DNA from: WHSW01 sp963759295 | Lineage (GTDB): Bacteria > Actinomycetota > Thermoleophilia > Solirubrobacterales > 70-9 | DNA: 64,000 nucleotides | NCBI GenBank assembly: GCA_963759295.1 | Contig: CAVWYT010000004.1 | Coordinates: 62,001 to 126,000 of the forward strand | Direction: 5' to 3' | Shown here: positions 55,311 through 63,065 of the stretch, piece after piece | Position numbering within the stretch: position 1 is the first letter of the stretch | Layout: the number at the start of each line of letters is the position of its first letter | Translations under genes and position numbers: made by a program | Notes under the pieces: generated by a model | What the model was told of the DNA's origin: nothing | Seen by the model: the letters and a program-made list of their open reading frames with translations, nothing else | The model's database searches: none

Positions 55311-55344
55311 GCGGGCGCCATCCCGCTAACCTCTCCGCCCGCTC

Positions 55345-55596
55345 ATGGTGAGAATTCGTTTGAGAAGGATGGGTTCGCGAAAGAACCCGGTTTGGCGGAT
55401 CGTCGTCGCCGATCGCCGTTCGCCCCGGGATGGGCGCACGATCGAGACGATCGGTCACTACAACCCGCAGACCGACCCGTCGGTGATCGTCGTCGACACC
55501 GATCGGGCGCGCCACTGGCTCGAGAACGGCGCCCAGCCGACGCGCACCGTGGCCACCCTGCTGCGGACCAAGGGCATCGCGGCCTCAGGCTCCTAG
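55345..55596 (+). CDS. rpsP: 30S ribosomal protein S16
   Basis: 83 aa. MVRIRLRRMGSRKNPVWRIV and ETIGHYNPQTDP are diagnostic. TAACCT (55327–55332) lies 12 nt before the ATG. Heads rpsP–KH–trmD. Confidence 0.96.
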   Translation: MVRIRLRRMGSRKNPVWRIVVADRRSPRDGRTIETIGHYNPQTDPSVIVVDTDRARHWLENGAQPTRTVATLLRTKGIAASGS

Positions 55597-55616
55597 CGGT
55601 GCCGGGCCCCGTGGCG

Positions 55617-55853
55617 ATGCGCGACCTGGTCGAGTACGTGGTCCGGGCGCTGGTCGACGAGCCCGAGGCCGTCCGCGTCGAGGAGCTGCCCGAGGACGAC
55701 GGCACCGTGCTCGAGGTCCACGTCGCCGACGGCGACCTCGGACGCGTGATCGGGCGCGAGGGCAGGGTCGCGAACGCGATCAGGACCCTCGCCAAGGCCG
55801 CCGCCACCGCCAGCGACGGCGGTCGGGTGATGGTCGAGATCGTCGAGGACTGA
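55617..55853 (+). CDS. khpA: KH-domain RNA-binding protein KhpA
   Basis: 78 aa from ATG 55617; GTGs at 55599 and 55611 are alternatives. MRDLVEYVVRALVDEPEAV start and the KH loop VIGREGRVANAIRTL (GxxG) identify KhpA/YlqC. Binds RNA with KhpB in Gram-positives. Next gene is trmD, without the usual rimM in between. Confidence 0.93.
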   Translation: MRDLVEYVVRALVDEPEAVRVEELPEDDGTVLEVHVADGDLGRVIGREGRVANAIRTLAKAAATASDGGRVMVEIVED

Positions 55854-55882
55854 GAGCTCCGTCGGCTGCGCGGGGTCGAGGG

Positions 55883-56569
55883 ATGCGGATCGACGTCTTC
55901 ACCCTGTTTCCGGATTGGTTCGAGTGGTTCGGGGCGCAGCGGCACGTGCGCAACGCGCTCGTGCTCGGCTCGGAGCTGCGCTTCTTCCACTACCGCGACA
56001 CCACGCCGCTGACCGGCGGTCAGGTCGACGACGCCCCGTACGGCGGCGGCGCCGGGATGGTGCTGCGCGTCGACGTCGTCGACGCGGCGCTGAACGCCGC
56101 CTACGGCGAGGGCGCGCGCCAGGCCCGGGTGCTGCTGCTCGCCCCGTCGGGTCGCCAGCTCGACGACGCGCTCGCCTCCGAGCTCGCCGCCGAGAGCCAT
56201 CTGGCGCTGCTCTGCGGCCGCTATGAGGGCGTCGACGAGCGGGTCCGCGAGCACCTCGCCGACGACGCGGTCTCGGTCGGCCCCTACGTGCTCTCGGGTG
56301 GCGAGCTGGCGGCGATGGTCGTCGCCGACGCGGTGATCCGCAAGCTTCCCGGGGCGCTCGGCCACGCCGACAGCGCAACCGAGGAGTCGTTCTCGCCGGC
56401 GCTCGAGGGCGCGCCCGAGTACCCCCACTACACGCGCCCCGCGAGCTACCGCGGCTGGGAGGTGCCCGAGGTGCTGCTTTCGGGGGACCACGCTCGTGTC
56501 CGCGAGTGGCGGCTGGAGCGCTCGCGCCGGCGCGCACGCGGTTCGGGCGAGGGCGCCGTGGGCGCTTAG
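55883..56569 (+). CDS. trmD: tRNA (guanine-N1)-methyltransferase
   Basis: 228 aa. MRIDVFTLFPDWFEWF, YGGGAGMVLRVD, LLCGRYEGVDERV and YVLSGGELAAMVV form the knotted SAM site. Methylates G37 of tRNAs, keeping reading frame. GAGGG lies directly before the ATG. It starts 29 nt after khpA; rimM is absent. A hairpin and T-run follow before rplS. Confidence 0.95.
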   Translation: MRIDVFTLFPDWFEWFGAQRHVRNALVLGSELRFFHYRDTTPLTGGQVDDAPYGGGAGMVLRVDVVDAALNAAYGEGARQARVLLLAPSGRQLDDALASELAAESHLALLCGRYEGVDERVREHLADDAVSVGPYVLSGGELAAMVVADAVIRKLPGALGHADSATEESFSPALEGAPEYPHYTRPASYRGWEVPEVLLSGDHARVREWRLERSRRRARGSGEGAVGA

Positions 56570-56592
56570 GCGCCGCCCGGCGGCCAGTCCTC

Positions 56593-56638
56593 TACTATCT
56601 GACGCCCCGCGCGGGCCCACCGAGGGCACGCGCTTTTT
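56593..56638 (+). terminator. GC hairpin with T-run between trmD and rplS, plus -10-like TACTAT
   Basis: GCGCGGGCCC (56609–56618), loop ACCGA, GGGCACGCGC (56624–56633) form a 10-bp stem with one mismatch, followed directly by TTTTT (56634–56638), the form of an intrinsic terminator. Just upstream TACTAT (56593–56598) is a good -10, so a promoter for rplS would place this hairpin at the very 5' end of its RNA. It may end trmD transcripts, or act in the rplS leader. Confidence 0.55.
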
Positions 56639-56667
56639 GACGCCCACCATCAGCGACCCTCCCCACG

Positions 56668-57252
56668 ATGAGCACGATCATCGAGAGCATCGAGCAGCGC
56701 CAGCTGAAGAAGGTCCCGCGCTTCGACGCCGGCGACCGCGTGCGGGTTCACTTTCAGGTGGTCGAGGGCACCCGCCGCAGGACCCAGGTCTTCGAGGGGA
56801 TCGTGATCGCACGCCAGGGCAGCGGCGCCCGCGAGACGTTCACCGTCCGCAAGCAATCGTTCGGGGTCGGGGTGGAGCGGACCTTCCCGGTCCACTCGCC
56901 GAAGATCGAGCGACTCGAGGTCGTCGCCCGCGGCGCGGTCCGCCGGGCGAAGCTCTACTACCTCCGCGGCCGGGTCGGCAAGCGCGCTCGCGTCGCCGAG
57001 CGCCGCTGGGGAATCGAGGACGAGCTGGTGCTCGCCGAGGCCGAGGAGGTCGCGCCGGTGGACTCCGAGGGCGTCAAGCTGGAGGAGGCCGAGACCGTCG
57101 AGCCGCCCGAGGACGAGGGCGAGCCGGAGCCGGCCGGTGAGGGCTCGGGCGAAGAGCCCCCCGCGGCCGAGCCGACCCCCACGGCGGAAGCCGACGCGGC
57201 CACCGAGGAATCCGACGGCGAAGGCGCCGAGGATTCCGAGGAAACCAGCTGA
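56668..57252 (+). CDS. rplS: 50S ribosomal protein L19 with long acidic tail
   Basis: 194 aa. Residues 1–~115 are ordinary L19 (IESIEQRQLKKVPRFDAGDR; FEGIVIARQGSG; SPKIERLEVVARG; KLYYLRGRVGKRARV). The remaining ~75 residues are Glu/Ala/Pro/Ser-rich (EAEEVAPVDSEGVKLEEAE onward), clearly disordered and strongly negative, unusual for an rRNA-binding protein that lies at the subunit interface. Codon use looks the same as in the core. Leader of ~65 nt with hairpin upstream. Confidence 0.93.
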   Translation: MSTIIESIEQRQLKKVPRFDAGDRVRVHFQVVEGTRRRTQVFEGIVIARQGSGARETFTVRKQSFGVGVERTFPVHSPKIERLEVVARGAVRRAKLYYLRGRVGKRARVAERRWGIEDELVLAEAEEVAPVDSEGVKLEEAETVEPPEDEGEPEPAGEGSGEEPPAAEPTPTAEADAATEESDGEGAEDSEETS

Positions 57253-57296
57253 TCCCGAAGCCGACAACCGGCCGCGGTGCGCTGTTCGAGCTCGTC

Positions 57297-57878
57297 GTGA
57301 TCGTCGCGCTGGCGGTCGGGCTGGCGCTGGGGATCCAGGCCTTCGTCGTCAAGCCGTATCAGATCCCCTCCCCGTCGATGGAGCCGACGCTCGACGTCGG
57401 TCAGCGGGTGCTCGTCAACAGGCTCACCTACCGGCTCGGCGACGACCCCGAGATCGGCGACGTGGTCGTATTCCATCCTCCGGTCGGGGCGGTCTCCGGC
57501 AGCGGGCAGACCTGCGGGGCCGAACGGCCGGTTCGCAAGGCCGGTCAGCCGTGTCCGATGCCCGTCGACGAGGAGGCGGACGAGAACTTCATCAAGCGGG
57601 TCGTCGCCGGACCGGGCGATCGGCTCGAGATCGAGGGCGGGATCCCGATCGTCAACGGCGAGCCCGTCAAGGGGGACTGGGAAATCAACCCATGTCGCGA
57701 GATCGGCGGCTGCGACTTCCCCACCGAGATCACCATTCCACCCGATCATTACTTCATGATGGGCGACAACCGTGGGCGAAGCGACGACAGCCGCTACTGG
57801 GGACCGGTCCCCCGCGACTGGATCATCGGACAGGCATTTGCCACCTACTGGCCGCCCGACCGACTCGGCATCCTCTAG
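57297..57878 (+). CDS. lepB: Signal peptidase I
   Basis: 193 aa from GTG 57297. One N-terminal membrane helix (VALAVGLALGIQAFVV) then catalytic Ser in PSPSMEPTLDVGQRVLVNRL, catalytic Lys in FIKRVVAGPGDRLEIEGG, and GDNRGRSDDSRYWGPV near the end. Cleaves Sec signal peptides. In-frame coding-like residues (GALFELV) extend upstream without a common start codon, so the true start may be an upstream CTG. A Cys pair occurs in the variable loop. Confidence 0.93.
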   Translation: MIVALAVGLALGIQAFVVKPYQIPSPSMEPTLDVGQRVLVNRLTYRLGDDPEIGDVVVFHPPVGAVSGSGQTCGAERPVRKAGQPCPMPVDEEADENFIKRVVAGPGDRLEIEGGIPIVNGEPVKGDWEINPCREIGGCDFPTEITIPPDHYFMMGDNRGRSDDSRYWGPVPRDWIIGQAFATYWPPDRLGIL

Positions 57879-58587
57879 GCCCGCCCGGCCACAGCCCGAG
57901 CGCCGTCCCTCGAGCAAGGCGGTCGCCCGGCGTCGCCGCAAGGCGGCGAAGCTGTTCAAGTTCGACCGCGAGCTCGGCTGCCGGTTCGTCGCCGGCGCCG
58001 ACGAGGCCGGCCGCGGCTCGCTCGCCGGGCCCCTGGTCGCCGCCGCCGTGCTGCTCGACTACGAGCGGCTGACGATGCGCGATCGCCGCGCGCTCGGGAT
58101 CCTCGACGACTCCAAGCAGCGGACGATCGAGGAGCGAGAGGAGCTCTACCCGGTGGTCCTGCGCGCGGCCGCCCGGGTGGCGGTGACCGTGCGCTGCGTG
58201 CGCGGGATCGACTCGCGCGGCCTGCACCGTACGAACCTCGCCGCGCTCGCCCGCAGCCTCGAGCGGGTCGCCGTGCCGGGGGCGGCGTGCCTCACCGACG
58301 GCTTCCGGGCTCCCCAGTGCGCGGTGCCTCACCAGGCGGTGATCGACGGCGACGCTCGCAGCGCCGCGATCGCCGCCGCCTCGGTGATCGCCAAGGTGAC
58401 GCGGGACCGCTACATGCATCGGGTGGCCGGCGACTATCCCGGCTTCGGATTCGACGGCAACGTCGGCTACTCGACCCCCGAGCACCGAGCCGCGATCGTC
58501 GAGCTCGGCCCCTCCGACCTTCACCGCCGGTCGTTCGCGTCGATCGCCTACTCGCAGCTCGAGCTCGCCGGCGACCACGGTCGCTGA
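57838..58587 (+). CDS. rnhB: Ribonuclease HII
   Basis: ~249 aa. GADEAGRGSLAGPLVAAAV carries the DEAGRG catalytic motif; LDDSKQ and VIAKVTRDRYMHRVAGDYPG are conserved. Removes ribonucleotides from DNA. The start is unclear: no ATG/GTG/TTG lies between the lepB stop and the fold, so translation must begin within lepB, at TTG 57838 (41-bp overlap) or GTG 57772. The extra N-terminus is Arg/Pro-rich. Converges on yraN. Confidence 0.92.
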   Translation: MPPTGRPTDSASSRPARPQPERRPSSKAVARRRRKAAKLFKFDRELGCRFVAGADEAGRGSLAGPLVAAAVLLDYERLTMRDRRALGILDDSKQRTIEEREELYPVVLRAAARVAVTVRCVRGIDSRGLHRTNLAALARSLERVAVPGAACLTDGFRAPQCAVPHQAVIDGDARSAAIAAASVIAKVTRDRYMHRVAGDYPGFGFDGNVGYSTPEHRAAIVELGPSDLHRRSFASIAYSQLELAGDHGR

Positions 58588-58596
58588 GCTCGGCGG

Positions 58597-58983
58597 CTAG
58601 AAGGCCGCACGGATGTGCTCGTAGTCGGCGACGCGGCCGCCGGCGTCGAGGCGCAGACCGACGACATCGAAGCGCAGCTCCCGGTGCCGGGGCACGTCGT
58701 AGCCGCGTTCGCGAAGCCAGGCCGCCGCGAGCGCGCGTAGCTTCGATTGCTTGCGCCGGCCGACCGCCATCGCGGGCGTCTCCGGCCCCAGCGTCGAGCC
58801 GACCCGGCGGGCCTTGACCTCGACGAAGACGAGCGCCGGACCGTCGAGCGCGATCAGGTCGATCTCGCCGCGAACCCCGGGCGGGCGCGCGTTGCGGGCG
58901 ACGATCAGCCAGCCCGCCCGCTCGAGACGCTCGCCGACCAGCCACTCGGCGCTGCGGCCCAGGCTCTGGCGGGCGACGGTCAT
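58597..58983 (-). CDS. YraN/UPF0102-family endonuclease-like protein
   Basis: 128 aa. GRSAEWLVGERLERAGW, RGEIDLIALDGPALVFVEVKAR (PD-(D/E)xK-like core with D, ExK) and KQSKLRALAAAWL are family marks. Function unknown; typically beside rnhB and comM as here. ATG with TAGCGT 8 nt upstream. Divergent from comM. Confidence 0.9.
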   Translation of the reverse strand: MTVARQSLGRSAEWLVGERLERAGWLIVARNARPPGVRGEIDLIALDGPALVFVEVKARRVGSTLGPETPAMAVGRRKQSKLRALAAAWLRERGYDVPRHRELRFDVVGLRLDAGGRVADYEHIRAAF

Positions 58984-59077
58984 CCGCGCTCACGCTAGCC
59001 GTCCACGACGCGCGGGATGCGCAGGCAATGGATCGGATTCGTGACCTTGTGAGCGCCACGCGCGCGCCCGCGACGCC

Positions 59078-59083
59078 TAGGTT
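59078..59083 (+). promoter_or_regulatory. -10 element of comM (TAGGTT)
   Basis: TAGGTT exactly 6 nt before GTG 59090, no SD; leaderless type. Confidence 0.45.
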
Positions 59084-59089
59084 CGCCGG

Positions 59090-60574
59090 GTGCCCGCGAT
59101 CGTTCGGACCTACGCCCTGCACGGGGTCGAGGCGCGCGAGGTGCGCGTCGAGGCCGATGTCCGAAACGGGCTGCCCGCGTTCGCGCTCGTCGGGCTCCCG
59201 GACGCGGCGGTGCGCGAGTCCCGGGAGCGGGTGCGGGCGGCGATCGTCAACTCCGGCTTCGAGTTCCCGCAGCGTCGGATCACGGCCAACCTCGCTCCGG
59301 CGGACCTGCGCAAGGTGGGGCCCGGGTTCGACCTGGCGCTCGCCGCCGCGGTCCTCGCAGCCACCGGTCAGGTGCCCGGCGAGGCGCTCGCTGATCTCGC
59401 GCTCGCCGGCGAGCTCGCCCTCGACGGCTCGGTCCGGCCGGTGCCCGGAACGATGGCGATGGCCGAGGCGGCGTCGCGCTCGGGGAAGCGCGCCCTTGTC
59501 GTTCCCGCCGCCTGCGGGCCGGAGGCGGCGCTCGTCGCGGGCGCCGGTGTGGTTCCGATCGAGCGCCTCGAGCAGCTCGCGGCGCTCGGCGGCGAGCGCG
59601 AGCCCGCCGCGCCCGCGGCGCTGCGCCCGTCGCCCAACGGCGCCGGCGCGGCGCCCGATCTCGCCGACCTCCGCGGTCAGCCGGCGCTGCGGCGGGCGCT
59701 CGAGATCGCTGCGGCGGGTGGGCACAGCGTGCTGATCACCGGACCGCCTGGTGCCGGCAAGTCGCTGGCCGCGCGGCGGCTGCCGTCGATCCTGCCGCCG
59801 CTCGGCCCCGATGAGTCGCTCGAGGCGGCGCGGGTGGCGAGCGCCTGCGGCTTGCCGGTCGCTCCCGCGGTCGCCGGCCGGCGCCCGTTCCGTGCGCCGC
59901 ACCACACGATCTCCACCGCGGGGCTGATCGGCGGCGGCAACCCGCCGCGCGCCGGCGAGGTGACGCTCGCGCATCGCGGCGTGCTGTTCCTCGACGAGCT
60001 GCCGGAGTTCGACCGCGGAACGCTCGAAGCGCTGCGCCAGCCGATCGAGGACGGCTCGGTCCGGCTGGCGCGGGTCCGCTACGCGGTCGAGCTTCCGTGC
60101 CGGTTTCAACTCGTCGCCGCGGCGAACCCATGCCCGTGCGGGCGCGGCTCGCGCTCCGGTGACTGCAGCTGCGATCCCGCGTCGCTGCGCGGCTACGAGG
60201 CGAAGCTCACCGGGGCGCTCTCGGACCGGATCGACATCTCGGTGCACGTCGAGCAACCCGACCTGACCACCTTCGCCGAGCCGGGAGAGGGCTCCGCCGC
60301 GGTCCGAGCGCGGGTCCTCGATGCTCGACGCCGCCGGCGCGAACGCGGCGGCGACGAACGGGCGAACGCCGAGCTGGCGGCCTCCGAGATCGAGGTCGGC
60401 GACGCGGTCCAGCGCCTGCTCGCCGAGGCCGGGATGACCGCGGGGCTGAGCGGCCGCGGGCGCGAGCGGGTGCTCCGCCTGGCGCGAACCCTGGCCGACC
60501 TCGAGGGCCGCGAGCGGATCGGGATCGGCCACGCCGAGGAGGCGTTGTCGCTGCGGCGGCGCGAGCGCCGATGA
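59090..60574 (+). CDS. comM: YifB/ComM-family AAA+ ATPase (Mg-chelatase-like)
   Basis: 494 aa. The N-terminal Lon-protease-like fold (GLPAFALVGLPDAAVRESRE; LAPADLRKVGPGFDLALAAA) is followed by AAA+ with Walker A ITGPPGAGKSLAARRLPSIL, RPFRAPHHTIS, Walker B GVLFLDELPEF and a Cys cluster (ANPCPCGRG...CSCDP). ComM is a helicase for branch migration in natural transformation. dprA overlaps its stop (ATGA), so DNA-uptake functions are paired. Confidence 0.93.
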   Translation: MPAIVRTYALHGVEAREVRVEADVRNGLPAFALVGLPDAAVRESRERVRAAIVNSGFEFPQRRITANLAPADLRKVGPGFDLALAAAVLAATGQVPGEALADLALAGELALDGSVRPVPGTMAMAEAASRSGKRALVVPAACGPEAALVAGAGVVPIERLEQLAALGGEREPAAPAALRPSPNGAGAAPDLADLRGQPALRRALEIAAAGGHSVLITGPPGAGKSLAARRLPSILPPLGPDESLEAARVASACGLPVAPAVAGRRPFRAPHHTISTAGLIGGGNPPRAGEVTLAHRGVLFLDELPEFDRGTLEALRQPIEDGSVRLARVRYAVELPCRFQLVAAANPCPCGRGSRSGDCSCDPASLRGYEAKLTGALSDRIDISVHVEQPDLTTFAEPGEGSAAVRARVLDARRRRRERGGDERANAELAASEIEVGDAVQRLLAEAGMTAGLSGRGRERVLRLARTLADLEGRERIGIGHAEEALSLRRRERR

Positions 60575-61497
60575 CCGGCCCAAGGATCTGGAGCCTGAAG
60601 CTCGGGACCGAGGGATACCCCGGATGCCTCCAGGCGCTGGAGGCGCCCCGGAGACCGTCGCGGCTCTATGGCGTCGGTCGCAGGGAGGCGGTCGCGGGCC
60701 TCGACCACGACGCGACGGTGACGATCGTCGGCGCCCGGCGCGCCAGCGGCTACGGCCTGCGGGTCGCCGAGCGGCTCGCGCGCGAGCTCGCGCTCGCCGG
60801 GGTGACCGTGGTCAGCGGGATGGCGCGCGGGATCGACGCCGCCGCCCATCGTGGCGCGCTCGCCGGCGGCGGGGTCACGGTCGCGGTGCTCGCCAACGGA
60901 CCCGACGTCGCCTATCCACCGGTCAACAGGGAGTTATACGAGCGCATCTTGAAGACGGGTGCGGCGATCGCCGAGCATCCCGCGGGCACGGTCGCCCGGC
61001 GCCACTTCTTCCCCGAGCGCAACCGGATCATGGCGGCGCTCGGCCGGGTGGTGGTCCTGGTCGAGGCGGCGCAGCCCTCGGGCTCGCTGGTCACCGCTGA
61101 TCTCGCGGCGCAGATGGGCAGGACCGTCGGCGCCGTGCCCGGCCAGGTCGGCGTCCGGGTGGCCGCGGGGACCAACGACCTGATCAGGGACGGCGCGCAC
61201 CTGATCCGCGATGCCCGCGACGTGCTCGATCTGCTGTTCGGGGTCGGGGTCGACGTCCGCCCCGGGGCGCTCCAGAGGGCTCCGAGGCCGCGCCCCGGAC
61301 CGCCGCTGGACCGGCACTTGGCGGCCGTCTTGGAGCTGGTCGAGCGCGGGGCGAGCACCGTCGACCGGGTCGCGGTCGACGGCGAGCTGAGCGCGCGCTC
61401 CGCGGCGGCCGCGCTGGCGCGGCTCGAGCTGCTCGGCTACGTGCGCGCCGAGGCGCTCGGCGGCTTCTGCGCGACCGACCTCGAACGGCCGCCGTGA
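60571..61497 (+). CDS. dprA: DNA-processing protein DprA
   Basis: 308 aa. Rossmann-like core: VGARRASGYGLRVAERLARE, SGMARGIDAAAHRGAL, FFPERNRIMAALGRVVVLVE and GTNDLIRDGAHLI. A C-terminal winged-helix-like region (LERGASTVDRVAVDGELSA, ALARLELLGYV) is present. Loads RecA on incoming single-stranded DNA. ATG overlaps the comM stop. Confidence 0.95.
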   Translation: MTGPRIWSLKLGTEGYPGCLQALEAPRRPSRLYGVGRREAVAGLDHDATVTIVGARRASGYGLRVAERLARELALAGVTVVSGMARGIDAAAHRGALAGGGVTVAVLANGPDVAYPPVNRELYERILKTGAAIAEHPAGTVARRHFFPERNRIMAALGRVVVLVEAAQPSGSLVTADLAAQMGRTVGAVPGQVGVRVAAGTNDLIRDGAHLIRDARDVLDLLFGVGVDVRPGALQRAPRPRPGPPLDRHLAAVLELVERGASTVDRVAVDGELSARSAAAALARLELLGYVRAEALGGFCATDLERPP

Positions 61498-61510
61498 GCC
61501 GCCGGCGTCA

Positions 61511-61516
61511 TAACCT
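61511..61516 (+). promoter_or_regulatory. -10 element of thiD (TAACCT)
   Basis: TAACCT 6 nt before ATG 61523; leaderless type. Confidence 0.45.
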
Positions 61517-61522
61517 CACGGC

Positions 61523-62326
<804 letters not shown>

Positions 62327-62336
62327 CCGGGTGGGC

Positions 62337-62342
62337 GATAAT
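62337..62342 (+). promoter_or_regulatory. -10 element of the 62349 gene (GATAAT)
   Basis: GATAAT exactly 6 nt before ATG 62349; same hexamer as at 4347. Supports the downstream start over an upstream GTG at 62331. Confidence 0.45.
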
Positions 62343-62348
62343 CCCTTC

Positions 62349-62591
62349 ATGCGCCTCGTTCGGATGAAGCCCGGTCACGGCGACGTGCTGCTGGCCGAGG
62401 GCGACCCCGAGGTCGCCGCCGACGAAGAGCGGCTGGTGGCGGAGTTTCGTCGCCAGCTCGAGCAGGGGATGTGGGCGGCGGTGCCGACGGCGAGCGGCCC
62501 GCATCGCGAGGCGGTGATGGTGCGCGACTTCGACGAGGTTCCCCGCGACGCCGAGCGAGTCGTCTTCTTCCCGCCCGCCGCCGGCGGATGA
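62349..62591 (+). CDS. Small hypothetical protein
   Basis: 80 aa. Start ATG 62349 chosen from the -10 spacing (an upstream GTG at 62331 would lie on the promoter). MRLVRMKPGHGDVLLAEGDP and EEVPRDAERVVFFPPAAGG-like ends; α/β composition, no known motif, no membrane segment. Overlaps the next unknown gene (ATGA), so the two are coupled. Family not recognised. Confidence 0.6.
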   Translation: MRLVRMKPGHGDVLLAEGDPEVAADEERLVAEFRRQLEQGMWAAVPTASGPHREAVMVRDFDEVPRDAERVVFFPPAAGG

Positions 62592-63058
62592 TCGGCCTTC
62601 GCGCACGTCGGCGCGAGCCGCCGCCGCCCGCCTGGGATCCCGGCCGTGAGCTGCGCGCCGAGCGCCGAGCGCGCGAGCTGCTTCGCTCAGTGGTTCCGGC
62701 GCGCGACTACGAGATGTACCTGCAGCTCGGCTTCGTCAGCGTCGAGGGCTCGGAGGGCAGCGGCTACGCCTACCTCATCTACCCGCACCGGCCGCTGATC
62801 GCCTACGACACCGCGACCGGCGGGCTGCTCTGCGAGTACTGCGTCGGGTTTCCGGATCATTCCGAGGCCGCGCTCGGCGAGCGGCTGCCGCCCGCCGACG
62901 ACGTGCTCGCGAAGTGGATCAGCGTCCGGTCGCGCGAGCGTGAGCTGGTCGCCACGGCGAACATGAACCTGCCCGGCCGCCAGGTCGATCCCGCTCAGGT
63001 CCGCCGCGATCTGATCTGCATGCGCGAATGGCTCGGCGCCCGACGCTACGTAGACTGA
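62588..63058 (+). CDS. Hypothetical protein
   Basis: 156 aa from ATG 62588. A basic start (RARRREPPPPAWDPGRELRA) is followed by a folded region with YLIYPHRPLIAYDTATGGLL, CEYCVGFPD (one CxxC) and ATANMNLPGRQVDPAQVRRD. Not recognised as a named family. Two-gene unit with the preceding small ORF; ilvD starts 7 nt after. Confidence 0.6.
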   Translation: MIGLRARRREPPPPAWDPGRELRAERRARELLRSVVPARDYEMYLQLGFVSVEGSEGSGYAYLIYPHRPLIAYDTATGGLLCEYCVGFPDHSEAALGERLPPADDVLAKWISVRSRERELVATANMNLPGRQVDPAQVRRDLICMREWLGARRYVD

Positions 63059-63065
63059 CCGACCG

